Part shown: piece after piece, positions 26,737 to 35,243 of the stretch
Layout: every line of letters begins with the position of its first letter
Position numbering within the stretch: position 1 is the stretch's first letter
Assembly (NCBI GenBank): GCA_001768325.1
Contig: MENQ01000024.1
Location: 1-64,000, forward strand
From: Bacteroidetes bacterium GWC2_46_850
GTDB lineage: Bacteria > Bacteroidota > Bacteroidia > Bacteroidales > Dysgonomonadaceae
DNA length: 64,000 bases
Reading direction: 5' to 3'
Translations under genes and position numbers: made by a program
Notes under the pieces: model-generated
What the model saw: only the letters and a program-made list of their open reading frames with translations
Databases searched by the model: none
What the model was told of the DNA's origin: nothing

Positions 26737-27489
26737 TCAGGGATTCCATATTTTCCAGGCCGCACGTGCCTGTAGCTCCAGCATTTCCCTGCCGTTTTTT
26801 ATCAGTGCACCTTTTTCTTTCCCTTTTTTGAGAAACAGGGTTTCTTCGGGGTTATATACCAGGTCGTACAGCAGATGATTGGGTGTAAGAAATTGATATG
26901 GTATGTCGGGACAAACATCGCTGTGCGGGAAGGTGCCTACCGGTGATGCGTTCACAATGAGTTGATGAGACGATAATATTTCCTGTGACAGCATTGCATA
27001 GGTGAGCCTGTTTTCTCCGGGTGTGCGGGAGACATAAAGCCAATCGATATTCAGATCGTCTAACGCCTGTACTACCGCCTTCGATGCCCCTCCAGTGCCC
27101 AGGATCAGGGCTTTCCGGTGGATGGCGGGGTTCAGCATGGGAGTGAGAGAATCACGAAAGCCGACATAATCGGTATTGTAACCGGTCAGCCTGTAAGCGT
27201 ACATGTCGCCCGGTTTCCTGTCGACCCGGATTACATTGACGGCGCCAATTTTTTCTGCTTCCGGAGATATTTCCTGCAAAAAGGGAATGATTTTTTCCTT
27301 GTAGGGTATGGTCACATTGATGCCCCTCAGGTGCTGATGAAAGAGAACCACCCGGCGTATTTCATGAATGTCTTCAATCTCAAAATTCAAATACTCCGCA
27401 TCAATCTGTTCCCGCTCGAATTTTTCAGTGAAGAACTTCGCCGAAAAAGAGTGTTTCAAAGGAAATCCGATCAGTCCGTAGGTATCCAT
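26737..27489 (-). CDS. aroE: Shikimate dehydrogenase
   Basis: The enzyme reduces 3-dehydroshikimate to shikimate with NADPH in aromatic amino acid synthesis. Visible motifs are GFPLKHSFSAKFF with the substrate-binding serines, NVTIPYKE with the catalytic lysine, NTDYVGF with the catalytic Asp and the nucleotide-binding GTGGASKAV. The ATG at 27489 is preferred; a GTG at 27498 is also in frame. With 250 residues it is slightly short but typical of Bacteroidetes AroE. It is the last gene of a minus-strand cluster after ubiE, separated by 74 nt. Confidence 0.94.
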   Translation of the reverse strand: MDTYGLIGFPLKHSFSAKFFTEKFEREQIDAEYLNFEIEDIHEIRRVVLFHQHLRGINVTIPYKEKIIPFLQEISPEAEKIGAVNVIRVDRKPGDMYAYRLTGYNTDYVGFRDSLTPMLNPAIHRKALILGTGGASKAVVQALDDLNIDWLYVSRTPGENRLTYAMLSQEILSSHQLIVNASPVGTFPHSDVCPDIPYQFLTPNHLLYDLVYNPEETLFLKKGKEKGALIKNGREMLELQARAAWKIWNP

Positions 27490-27563
27490 CTTATTCACAT
27501 CGTTAAATCACCACATCACCGAATCGATACATCACCACATCGGCTTATTGGCACACTGGTACA

Positions 27564-28310
27564 TTAGTCTATCGGCTTCTCGGCAATATACAGCGTAGCA
27601 ATCCCCAGGGTATATCTTCTTAGTCTGATGTTTGTAAATCCATTTTTTTTCAGGATCAACATCATATCCCTTCCCTGGGGAAAGACGGCAATTGATTCCG
27701 GAAGATACCGGTAGGCGCGCTGCTCGGTGTTGAACAGGCCGGAGAGGAATGGCATCACATACCTGGTATATGTAGTAAAAAGCTCCTTCACCGGTGTTTT
27801 TTCGGGTGATGTCAACTCAATGAAAAGGAAAACGCCACCCGGTTTCAGCACACGCAGAACCTCCTGAAAGCTTACGTCGATATTTTCAAAATTGCGTACA
27901 CCGAAGGCAGCGGTGGCTGCATCAAAGCTGTTCTCGGGGAAGGAGAGGGCAGAACAGTCCTGGTTGTCGAATGAAATGATGTCTCCGAGTCCTTCAGCCG
28001 CCACCTTCTTTTTGCCGACCTCCATCATACCGTCGGAAATGTCTATGGCAGTAATCTTTTCCGGATGCAGAATGTGGCATGCCAGCATGGCGAGGTCACC
28101 TGTCCCGGTGGCAATGTCGAGGATGTGACGGGGATGGTACCTCTTCAGTTCCTTCAGCGCATCCCGCCGCCAGTAACGATCTATACCCAGCGAGAGGGTT
28201 CTGTTCAGCCTGTCGTAATTGGAGGCAATCTCATCGAACATCCGGGATACCTGTTCTTTTTTGGGCTGATGGTTGTTGTAGGGATTTACCTTTTCAACTT
28301 TGTAGCTCAT
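27564..28310 (-). CDS. ubiE: Demethylmenaquinone methyltransferase
   Basis: This class I SAM methyltransferase of 248 residues has motif [15 protein letters not shown], the post-I acidic residue in [11 protein letters not shown], and the family segments [15 protein letters not shown] and [15 protein letters not shown]. It performs the last step of menaquinone synthesis, C-methylation of demethylmenaquinone (also called MenG). It lies apart from the men operon at 43664-49893. Its start codon overlaps the purC stop by 4 nt, so translation is probably coupled. No ubiquinone genes are seen and the context favours menaquinone. Confidence 0.95.
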   Translation of the reverse strand: MSYKVEKVNPYNNHQPKKEQVSRMFDEIASNYDRLNRTLSLGIDRYWRRDALKELKRYHPRHILDIATGTGDLAMLACHILHPEKITAIDISDGMMEVGKKKVAAEGLGDIISFDNQDCSALSFPENSFDAATAAFGVRNFENIDVSFQEVLRVLKPGGVFLFIELTSPEKTPVKELFTTYTRYVMPFLSGLFNTEQRAYRYLPESIAVFPQGRDMMLILKKNGFTNIRLRRYTLGIATLYIAEKPID

Positions 28311-29248
28311 TGGTTCAAATAATCAGTTACATGCTTCTCGATGCGCATTTCCAGATCGGCGGCATCGGCCTTTACAAATTTCTCCCCTGTAATCTTTTCA
28401 TACAGTTCGATGTATCTGTCGGAGACACTATTGCAATATGCATCGGTCATCTCGGGTACCTGTTGTCCTTCATGTCCCTGGAATCCATTTTCCATCAGCC
28501 ATTTGCGAACAAATTCCTTCGACAGCTGCTTTTGTTCCTCTCCCTTTTCAAAGCGTGCCAGGTATCCGTCGCTGTAAAAATACCGGGATGAGTCGGGGGT
28601 GTGAATTTCGTCAATCAGGTAGATCTTTCCATCTTTCTTTCCGAACTCATATTTGGTATCCACCAGGATGAGACCCTTCTCGGCTGCCATCTCGGTACCA
28701 CGTTTAAACAGCGCATAGGTATACTGTTCCAGCTGTTCATATTCTTCCCTGCTTACCAGGCCCTGGGCAATGATTTCCTCTTTGGAGATGTTTTCATCGT
28801 GTCCCTCCTCGGCCTTGGTGGTGGGAGTGATCAGGGGTGTTTCGAACTTCTGATTTTCTCGCAGTCCTTCCGGCAGCGGCAGCCCGCACAACACGCGTGC
28901 TCCCTGCTTGTATTCGCGCCAGGCACTGCCGGTGATGTAGCCCCGGATAACCATTTCCACTTTGTAGGGCTCACAACGTACACCCACGGTGACCATCGGG
29001 TCGGGCGACGCTTCCTTCCAGTTGGGAACAATGTCGGCAGTGGCATCCAGAAATTTGGCTGCGATCTGGTTGAGTACCTGTCCTTTGTAGGGAATTCCTT
29101 TCGGTAGTACAACATCGAATGCCGATATTCTGTCTGTGGCGATCATGACCAGCCGGTCATCGCCTATGCTGTATACATCACGCACTTTTCCGTGGTAAAC
29201 GCCGTTCTGTCTCGGAAAGTGATAATCTGTTCTTGTTAATGCATTCAT
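28307..29248 (-). CDS. purC: Phosphoribosylaminoimidazole-succinocarboxamide (SAICAR) synthase
   Basis: The 313-residue enzyme joins CAIR and aspartate in purine synthesis. It shows the family's [20 protein letters not shown] and [17 protein letters not shown] at the N-terminus, [15 protein letters not shown] in the middle and [20 protein letters not shown] with HTPDSSRYF. The length is that of the longer, yeast/Bacteroidetes-type SAICAR synthase. It sits between phoH (6 nt upstream) and ubiE (4-nt overlap) on the minus strand. Confidence 0.96.
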   Translation of the reverse strand: MNALTRTDYHFPRQNGVYHGKVRDVYSIGDDRLVMIATDRISAFDVVLPKGIPYKGQVLNQIAAKFLDATADIVPNWKEASPDPMVTVGVRCEPYKVEMVIRGYITGSAWREYKQGARVLCGLPLPEGLRENQKFETPLITPTTKAEEGHDENISKEEIIAQGLVSREEYEQLEQYTYALFKRGTEMAAEKGLILVDTKYEFGKKDGKIYLIDEIHTPDSSRYFYSDGYLARFEKGEEQKQLSKEFVRKWLMENGFQGHEGQQVPEMTDAYCNSVSDRYIELYEKITGEKFVKADAADLEMRIEKHVTDYLNQ

Positions 29249-29254
29249 ATTTTT

Positions 29255-30211
29255 TTATTTATGATATTTAACTTCGTTGTTATTCTCCCCTTCATACGCT
29301 TCCACAATCCGTTGCACCAGCTTGTGGCGTACAATGTCCTTCTTGCTGAATTCCACCGTGGCAATGCCTTTTATTGGGTGCAGCACCTTCATGGCGTGTA
29401 TGAGTCCCGAGGGCTGTGAATAGGGTAAATCGATCTGCGTAATATCTCCGGTGATGATCATTTTTCCGTTTATCCCCAACCTTGTGAGAAACATCTTTAT
29501 CTGGGGCTTGGTGGTATTCTGTGCTTCATCGAGGATGATCACCGCATCGTTGAGGGTACGTCCCCGCATAAATGCCAACGGTGCAATCTGAATAATTTTG
29601 TTCTCGATGTATTCCTTCAGCTTCAAAGGGGGGATCATATCCTCCAGCGCATCATAGAGCGGTTGCAGATAGGGGTCGATCTTCTCCTTCATGTCACCCG
29701 GCAGAAAACCCAGCTTTTCGCCTGCTTCCACGGCGGGGCGACTGAGGATGATCTTACGTACCTGCTTCGTCTTCAAGGCACGCACGGCAAGGGCGATGGC
29801 CGTATAGGTTTTTCCCGATCCGGCAGGTCCGATGGCGAAGACCATGTCGTTTGCATCGAACGCCTCTGTCAGTTTCTTTTGGTTGGCCGTACGGGCCAGG
29901 ATGGGTTTCCCATTTAGTCCGTGAATAATCAGATTGTCCACGTTGATCACGGCAGGAACCTTTCCTTTCACAATATCAAGGATATCTCCTTCCTTCAGCA
30001 CGTTCATCTCGATGCTGAACTTCTCCAGTTCGTGTACTTTTTCTTCAAATGTGGACAGCTCATCCTCTTCACCAATTACCTTGATCACATTACCCCGTGC
30101 CACGATGCGTAGCTTTGGGAACAGTGTCTTCAGTAACTGGATGTTGCTGTTGTTAATCCCGAAAAAAACTACCGGATCCACATTCTCCAATATGATTACC
30201 CGTTCAATCAT
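29255..30211 (-). CDS. phoH: PhoH-like ATPase
   Basis: The 318-residue protein has a KH-like N-terminal region (about 1-95; RIVARGNVIKVIGEEDE) and a PhoH ATPase domain. The ATPase motifs are Walker A GPAGSGKTYTA (about 133-143), the SRPAVEAGEKLGFLPGD segment and Walker B VIILDEAQN. It is a cytoplasmic nucleotide-binding protein; the related YbeZ is linked to RNA and ribosome maturation with YbeY. The gene follows the purF-like gene by 9 nt and precedes purC by 6 nt, so it is cotranscribed with purine genes. Confidence 0.94.
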   Translation of the reverse strand: MIERVIILENVDPVVFFGINNSNIQLLKTLFPKLRIVARGNVIKVIGEEDELSTFEEKVHELEKFSIEMNVLKEGDILDIVKGKVPAVINVDNLIIHGLNGKPILARTANQKKLTEAFDANDMVFAIGPAGSGKTYTAIALAVRALKTKQVRKIILSRPAVEAGEKLGFLPGDMKEKIDPYLQPLYDALEDMIPPLKLKEYIENKIIQIAPLAFMRGRTLNDAVIILDEAQNTTKPQIKMFLTRLGINGKMIITGDITQIDLPYSQPSGLIHAMKVLHPIKGIATVEFSKKDIVRHKLVQRIVEAYEGENNNEVKYHK

Positions 30212-30220
30212 CTTCTATTA

Positions 30221-32134
30221 TTAGAAATTCAGCGAATACTGATGAGGAAGACCTTCCTGTCCTTCAACGTAATTGATGAAGGCGTTGTTCACCAACCTGT
30301 TTCCGCCAGGGGTGGGGTAGTTACCCGAGAAATACCAGTCGCCTTGGTTATTCGGACATGCTTTGTGCAGATCTTCAATACGCTGAAAGACTATCTGAAC
30401 CTCTGCCTTGATATCGGCCGAGGTGAGCATTTGTGCAATCTTGGCCGAGATCTCTTCATCGGTAAAGGGAGCGTAGATATCTTTCACGTAATTGACAATC
30501 TCTTCCTTCTTCTTCCGGCTTTGCTCGACAGATTTTTCATATGTCTCGTCGATGATGTGCTGCATGCCCCGCTCCTTTAAGAGTGCAATGGCGGCACGGA
30601 ACGCGATGAACTCACTCATGCGCGACATATCGATACCGTAACAATCGGGGTATCGTATTTGTGGCGAGGAGGAGACGATGACAATCTTTTTGGGATCGAG
30701 ACGGTCCAGTATCTTGATGATGCTCTGCTTGAGGGTAGTGCCGCGTACAATGCTGTCGTCGATGATGACCAGGTTGTCTTTTCCCCTGCGCAGGGATCCG
30801 TATGTGACATCATAGACGTGTGCGGCAAGGTCGTTGCGGGTATTGCCTTGAGCAATAAAGGTGCGTAGTTTGATGTCTTTGATGGCCACCTTCTCCGAGC
30901 GAACACGTTTGGAGAGAATCTCATCGATCTCTTCCTTACTCAGTGTGCTCCCCTTCTCCAGTATCGTGGTTGCCTTCTTGTGGTTGAAATAATCTTCAAG
31001 TCCCTGCTGCATGCCGAAGTATGCGACTTCAGCAGTATTTGGGATAAAAGAAAACACCGTGTTTTCCAGGTCATCGCCGATGGATTCAATGATTTTGGGC
31101 ACCAGTAATTCTCCCAGTTTCTTTCGTTCCCGGTATATGTCGTAGTCGGAGCCCCGTGAGAAGTAAATCCGTTCAAAAGAACAAGGTGTTATCTTTTCCT
31201 TTTTCTCCTGAATCTGGTGCAGTGAGATGGTACCGTTTTTCTTTACCACCAAAGCTTCACCTGGCTGTAATTCATGAACTTCTTCCTTTTTCAGGTTGAA
31301 GGCTGTCTGGATGACGGGACGCTCTGATGCCACCACCGCCACTTCATCATCGTGGTAATAAAAAGCGCTCCGGATGCCCCAGGGGTCGCGCAGTGCAAAA
31401 GCATCGCCGCAGCCCACAAGGCCGCAAAGTGCATAACCTCCGTCCCATATTCTGGATGCCCTGTTCAGCAGGAAAGGGATATCGAGCTTTTCTTCAATCA
31501 GGTGGCTCACCTGTTGACCGTTTATATTGCCTTTTTCCAGGTGATCGTACTGGTACTGCACCTCCCTGTCGAGATAATGTCCAATAGACTCCAGCATCAC
31601 AAACGTGTCGGCATAGTCACGTGGATGCTGACCCTCTTCAATGAGCTGCTGAAACATCTCATCCACATTGGTCATGTTGAAGTTACCCGCCAGGGCAAGA
31701 CTGCGTGAAGCCCAGTTGTTGCGGCGCAAAAGCGGATGCACGTAGGTCAGTCCGCTCTTCCCGGTAGTGCTGTAACGCAGGTGACCGATAAAGAGCTCTG
31801 CAGCGTAAGGTACCGACTTCTTCACGAACTCGATGTCCTGCAGTTGCTTCGGCGTGAATTCCTGAAAGGATGTGTGCACCTTGGAGAATATTTCTGATAT
31901 GGCACCCGACCCCAGTGCCCGTTCCCGGAAAATAAATTCATTGCCGGGAGATGCCTCCAGTTTTACAGCTCCCAGGCCGGCCCCTTCCTGGCCGCGGTTG
32001 TGCTGTTTTTCCATGAGCAAATATAGCTTGTCAAGCCCATACTGCCAGGTTCCGTATTTGTTGTAATAATAGTCGAGGGGTTTGAGAAGGCGGATCACAG
32101 CGATGCCGCATTCGTGTTTGATGATGTCCGTCAT
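30221..32134 (-). CDS. Large PurF-like amidophosphoribosyltransferase
   Basis: The 637-residue protein combines an N-terminal class II glutamine amidotransferase domain with a phosphoribosyltransferase domain carrying the PRPP-binding loop VIIDDSIVRGTTLKQ. Cys9 in KHECGIAVI would be the nucleophile after removal of a short propeptide; RGQEGAGLG and HLRYSTTGKSG are also visible. It is about 150 residues longer than classic PurF, with extensions in the amidotransferase half and at the C-terminus. Such long forms are known in Bacteroidetes, often beside a normal PurF. No second purF is in the window. It may make phosphoribosylamine for purine synthesis or act as a specialised paralogue. Confidence 0.85.
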   Translation of the reverse strand: MTDIIKHECGIAVIRLLKPLDYYYNKYGTWQYGLDKLYLLMEKQHNRGQEGAGLGAVKLEASPGNEFIFRERALGSGAISEIFSKVHTSFQEFTPKQLQDIEFVKKSVPYAAELFIGHLRYSTTGKSGLTYVHPLLRRNNWASRSLALAGNFNMTNVDEMFQQLIEEGQHPRDYADTFVMLESIGHYLDREVQYQYDHLEKGNINGQQVSHLIEEKLDIPFLLNRASRIWDGGYALCGLVGCGDAFALRDPWGIRSAFYYHDDEVAVVASERPVIQTAFNLKKEEVHELQPGEALVVKKNGTISLHQIQEKKEKITPCSFERIYFSRGSDYDIYRERKKLGELLVPKIIESIGDDLENTVFSFIPNTAEVAYFGMQQGLEDYFNHKKATTILEKGSTLSKEEIDEILSKRVRSEKVAIKDIKLRTFIAQGNTRNDLAAHVYDVTYGSLRRGKDNLVIIDDSIVRGTTLKQSIIKILDRLDPKKIVIVSSSPQIRYPDCYGIDMSRMSEFIAFRAAIALLKERGMQHIIDETYEKSVEQSRKKKEEIVNYVKDIYAPFTDEEISAKIAQMLTSADIKAEVQIVFQRIEDLHKACPNNQGDWYFSGNYPTPGGNRLVNNAFINYVEGQEGLPHQYSLNF

Positions 32135-32160
32135 TGATGAACCTTTCTGTAATTAAGGCA

Positions 32161-32168
32161 CAAATTTA
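32161..32168 (-). promoter_or_regulatory. -7 box for the purF-like/phoH/purC/ubiE cluster
   Basis: TAAATTTG on the minus strand fits TAnnTTTG, 26 nt before the start codon at 32134. No -33 box is clear. Confidence 0.45.
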
Positions 32169-32226
32169 CATTTATTTGTGGAGATTCGTTTGTTTTTATA
32201 CCGATATCTTCTCTTAAAAAATGTGT

Positions 32227-32234
32227 TATCTTTG
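32227..32234 (+). promoter_or_regulatory. -7 box for dgt
   Basis: TATCTTTG matches TAnnTTTG exactly, 20 nt before the ATG at 32255. A TTTG at 32189-32192 is too far upstream to be the -33 box. Confidence 0.5.
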
Positions 32235-32254
32235 TTCCATGAAGAAAAATTAGC

Positions 32255-33583
32255 ATGAATTGGGTACAGTTATTGTCAGCAAAACGATTTGGCATGGAAC
32301 ATTACACCCGTGCCACGAAACATGATCGGACAGAGTATCAGCGCGATTACGACAGGTTGATCTTCTCATCACCTTTTCGGCGTTTACAAAATAAGACACA
32401 GGTTTTTCCGCTTCCGGGCAGTATATTTGTGCATAACAGGTTAACACACAGCCTGGAGGTCTCCAGCGTAGGACGTTCGATGGGCGAAAATGTGGGTCGT
32501 GCGTTGCGCCTGAGACATGCCGGTTCGGAAGCTCATTTCGAAGAGATCGGTGCGATAGTTTCGGCAGCCTGCCTCGCACACGACCTGGGCAATCCCCCTT
32601 TTGGCCATTCGGGGGAAAAGGCCATTTCCACATTCTTCTCCGAGGGAACGGGGATGTATCTCCAGCAAGCCATTGAAGAAGAGGGTGGCCGATGGTCCGA
32701 TTTTACCTCCTTCGAAGGCAATGCCAATGCCATCCGGCTGCTGATGCATCAGTTTCGGGGAAGGCGGAAAGGCGGATTTGCCATGACCTACGCCACGCTG
32801 GCCTCTATCGTGAAATATCCCTATTCATCGGCGTTGAGCGGCGGCAAAAATAAATTTGGTTTTTTTGCTTCGGAAGAAACCGACTATCGGCGCATTGCCG
32901 ACGATCTGGGTATTGTCCGGCTACAGGATGATCCACTGAAGTATGTGCGCTATCCACTGGTTTACTTGGTGGAGGCTGCCGATGACATCTGTTATCAGGT
33001 GATGGATATCGAAGATGCCCACAAACTGCATCTTATTACCACTGAAAAAGCCATGGAGCTGCTACTTGGTTTTTTTGATCCGGAACCTCGTCGGCGTCGT
33101 GAGCAAACATTGACCATGGTCACCGATGTGAATGAACAGATCGCTTATTTGCGCTCCGGCGTGATCGGTTTGCTGGTGGACGAATGCTCGAAAGTGTTTC
33201 TGACTCACGAGGAATCGATTCTCTCAGGATCATTTACAGGCTCACTTATTGATCGCTTATCACCTGTGTCTTCGAATGCCTATCTTGCTTGTTCCCTGTT
33301 TGCCCGGCAGCATATTTACCGCTCCCGGGATGTATTGGACGTGGAGCTGGCAGGTTACAGGATTATTGGTTTTTTGCTGGAAGTCTTCACCAAAGCAATA
33401 CAAAATCCGGAACATGCCTACTCGGGATTGCTGCTGAACAGGATTCCCGAACAGTATGAAACAGATTCCCCCGGAATGTATGGTAAAATTCAATCGGTGA
33501 TCGACTACGTTTCGGGAATGACCGATGTCTATGCACTCGACTTATACCGTAAAATAACGGGAATGGGGTTGCCCATAGTCTGA
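32255..33583 (+). CDS. dgt: Deoxyguanosinetriphosphate triphosphohydrolase (dGTPase)
   Basis: The 442-residue HD-domain enzyme splits dGTP to deoxyguanosine and triphosphate. The N-terminal FRRLQNKTQVF motif (41-51) is typical of dNTPases. The metal-binding HD residues are visible as His65 (RLTHSLEVSSVGR), His109-Asp110 and His118 (AHDLGNPPFGHSGE). A later VEAADDICYQVMDIED segment supplies the remaining Asp. The length fits the Dgt group of Bacteroidetes. It is divergent from the purF-like gene and is monocistronic. Substrate range beyond dGTP cannot be told from sequence. Confidence 0.94.
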   Translation: MNWVQLLSAKRFGMEHYTRATKHDRTEYQRDYDRLIFSSPFRRLQNKTQVFPLPGSIFVHNRLTHSLEVSSVGRSMGENVGRALRLRHAGSEAHFEEIGAIVSAACLAHDLGNPPFGHSGEKAISTFFSEGTGMYLQQAIEEEGGRWSDFTSFEGNANAIRLLMHQFRGRRKGGFAMTYATLASIVKYPYSSALSGGKNKFGFFASEETDYRRIADDLGIVRLQDDPLKYVRYPLVYLVEAADDICYQVMDIEDAHKLHLITTEKAMELLLGFFDPEPRRRREQTLTMVTDVNEQIAYLRSGVIGLLVDECSKVFLTHEESILSGSFTGSLIDRLSPVSSNAYLACSLFARQHIYRSRDVLDVELAGYRIIGFLLEVFTKAIQNPEHAYSGLLLNRIPEQYETDSPGMYGKIQSVIDYVSGMTDVYALDLYRKITGMGLPIV

Positions 33584-33635
33584 GTTGCTTACAATTTGAT
33601 TAAAATAAATCTTTTTTATTTTTTTATTGAAATTA

Positions 33636-33667
33636 TTTGGTGAGATTTAATTTCTTTTTTATATTTG
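33636..33667 (+). promoter_or_regulatory. Strong Bacteroidetes-type promoter in the dgt-GYF intergenic region
   Basis: TTTG (33636-33639) and TATATTTG (33660-33667) are 20 bp apart, a full consensus match. The next ATG of a gene is more than 230 nt away, so it may drive a small RNA or a long leader. The rest of this 318-bp region holds an A/T-rich stretch at 33601-33635 and the hairpin described next. Confidence 0.65.
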
Positions 33668-33673
33668 TCTCGT

Positions 33674-33745
33674 GGTTTTTTCATAATAGTATTAGATTTA
33701 AGGTTAACATGTTTGGCAGAGTGTCGAGAGACATTCTGCCAATTT
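33674..33745 (+). ncRNA. Candidate small RNA or structured leader
   Basis: Starting about 7 nt after a full-consensus promoter, this stretch ends in a 13-bp stem (33713-33725 with 33730-33742, one G-U pair) closed by a GAGA tetraloop and followed by TTT. The U-tail is short. It could be a roughly 70-nt RNA or the 5' leader of the GYF-CD225 gene. No known RNA family is recognised. Confidence 0.35.
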
Positions 33746-33872
33746 CATCATAACCATCCCTGTCAGTTCTGTTTAACGCACGACAACCGGCCCTGCTGCA
33801 GATGAAAAAGAGATCTTCAGGATCCAGTTAAAATTAAATATAAATATATTCAACAAACCATAAACTTTTGTG

Positions 33873-33880
33873 TACATTTG
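33873..33880 (+). promoter_or_regulatory. -7 box for the GYF-CD225 gene
   Basis: TACATTTG fits TAnnTTTG, 21 nt before the ATG at 33902. No -33 TTTG at proper spacing. Confidence 0.4.
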
Positions 33881-33901
33881 TAAAACATCAAATTATATTC
33901 T

Positions 33902-34456
33902 ATGAATCGCTATTTTTACATTGACACGGAAGGAAAGCAAAAAGGAACTTTTTCCCCTGAGGAACTCCTACAAGAGCATGTGAAGAGGGATACACTTGTC
34001 TGGACGCAAGGCATGGAACAATGGAGACGTGCCGATGAGGTGGAAGAATTAAAGTTTCTGTTTAACAACAGTTCCGGTTTCAACCGGACGGCATACCCTG
34101 ATCAGGCCGGACCATATCCACCACAGACCGCTCAATATGCTGCAGACAGTTACCGGCCCATGCCCAGAACATGGCTGGTGGAATCTATTCTGGTAACCAT
34201 ACTTCCTTTTATTCTTTGCAGCAGTTTTTTGAGCTTGCTCGGCATCATCGGGATTGTCTACGCCGCCCAGGTTGAATCGTTTTACAACAGAGGCGACTAT
34301 GCTGCTGCTGCCGAGTCATCGCGTTCCGCAGGGAAATGGACCAAAATAGCCATGTGGATTGCCATCGGCTGGTTGCTGCTCATCGTGATTGCCATCATTC
34401 TTTTCATTATCTTCGTGGGTTCCCTGGCTGGTCTGGAAGAATTAATCACAACATAA
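33902..34456 (+). CDS. GYF_2 and CD225/dispanin domain membrane protein
   Basis: Residues 1-58 match a GYF_2-type domain (YFYIDTEGKQKGTFSPEEL; DTLVWTQGMEQWRRADEV). A proline/tyrosine-rich linker leads to a CD225/dispanin-like part of two membrane spans, about 97-123 and 148-175. The conserved loop between them reads GIIGIVYAAQVESFYNRGDY then AAESSRSAGKW. CD225 proteins include the eukaryotic IFITMs; bacterial members are membrane proteins of unknown role. It is 10 nt before a second CD225 gene and upstream of a DUF2752 gene, forming a small operon. Domain calls are good; function is unknown. Confidence 0.85.
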   Translation: MNRYFYIDTEGKQKGTFSPEELLQEHVKRDTLVWTQGMEQWRRADEVEELKFLFNNSSGFNRTAYPDQAGPYPPQTAQYAADSYRPMPRTWLVESILVTILPFILCSSFLSLLGIIGIVYAAQVESFYNRGDYAAAAESSRSAGKWTKIAMWIAIGWLLLIVIAIILFIIFVGSLAGLEELITT

Positions 34457-34466
34457 TTGTTCGAAC

Positions 34467-34826
34467 ATGGAAGATCAATACTATACTCCTCCTCCGGTGC
34501 CGGAACAAAAAGCGGTACGAATGGATGAGATTCCGCCGTTAAAACCAAATAACTGGTTGTGGCAATCCATCGTGGTGACATTGCTTTGTTGTATTCCTCT
34601 TGGAATAGTCGGTATTGTATATGCAGCGAAAGTAGATGTGTTGTATTTCAACGGCAGATACCAGGAGGCGGAAGCTGCAGCCCGTTCGGCCAGGACATGG
34701 ACTCTTGTGGGTTTCCTTATCGGTGTTGTGGCTCTTATCGGCTGGATCAGCTTTCTCAGCACCGGTAGCATGTCCGGTTATATGGATAAGATCATCGAAA
34801 ACTCCGCCAGTGGGTATAATTTTTGA
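34467..34826 (+). CDS. CD225/dispanin family membrane protein
   Basis: The 119-residue protein has a short proline-rich cytoplasmic N-terminus and then the CD225 core. The first span contains the Cys-Cys-Ile-Pro-Leu-Gly motif, the loop reads GIVGIVYAAKVDVLYFNGRY then AAARSARTW, and a second span follows. The core is closely similar to the C-terminal half of the protein encoded 10 nt upstream, so the pair looks like a duplication with one copy carrying an added GYF domain. Function is unknown. Confidence 0.85.
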   Translation: MEDQYYTPPPVPEQKAVRMDEIPPLKPNNWLWQSIVVTLLCCIPLGIVGIVYAAKVDVLYFNGRYQEAEAAARSARTWTLVGFLIGVVALIGWISFLSTGSMSGYMDKIIENSASGYNF

Positions 34827-34856
34827 TATTTACCGCTGCTGGCCGTGAATAAAAGG

Positions 34857-35228
34857 ATGAAAACCATATCGGGTGTCGTCGTGGGTTTGTTACTTGTGGC
34901 GGCGCTTTTTTTGTTTTACCGTTTTGATCCTGAGACACAACCACTTTTTCCCAAGTGTCCCTTTTTGCTGGTCACCGGATATCAGTGTCCCGGCTGTGGT
35001 TCGCAAAGAGCATTACACAGCCTGCTCCATGCCGACATAGTGGGTGCACTCAAACAAAATGCCTTTATGGTGGTGGCAATTCCTTATATATTCCTGGGTA
35101 TTTATCTCCAGTATCTCGGTGGCAGACGGCGAAATCCGGAGCTCGAAAGAATCTTTTACGGAAGATGGTCTGCGATTATTCTTCTGGTCGTTATTTTTGC
35201 TTACTGGGTTTTGAGAAATCTGCTGTAA
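34857..35228 (+). CDS. DUF2752 family membrane protein
   Basis: The protein has about 123 residues from the ATG at 34857; a GTG at 34845 is the alternative. It has three likely membrane spans and the DUF2752 hallmark CPGCGSQRALHSLLHAD, with two cysteines in a CxxC arrangement, preceded by a further Cys in FPKCPF. The family is small, membrane-bound and uncharacterised. It closes the CD225 cassette, starting 18-30 nt after the previous gene, and is convergent with uvrA. The recurring link of DUF2752 with CD225 genes suggests one membrane process, not yet known. Confidence 0.85.
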   Translation: MKTISGVVVGLLLVAALFLFYRFDPETQPLFPKCPFLLVTGYQCPGCGSQRALHSLLHADIVGALKQNAFMVVAIPYIFLGIYLQYLGGRRRNPELERIFYGRWSAIILLVVIFAYWVLRNLL

Positions 35229-35243
35229 CCCCGGACTTTGTTC

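Noticed and set aside
27507-27541. Two copies of ATCACCACATC 24 bp apart between ubiE and aroE
   Set aside because: Only two short copies within an operon; no third unit, symmetry or promoter link.
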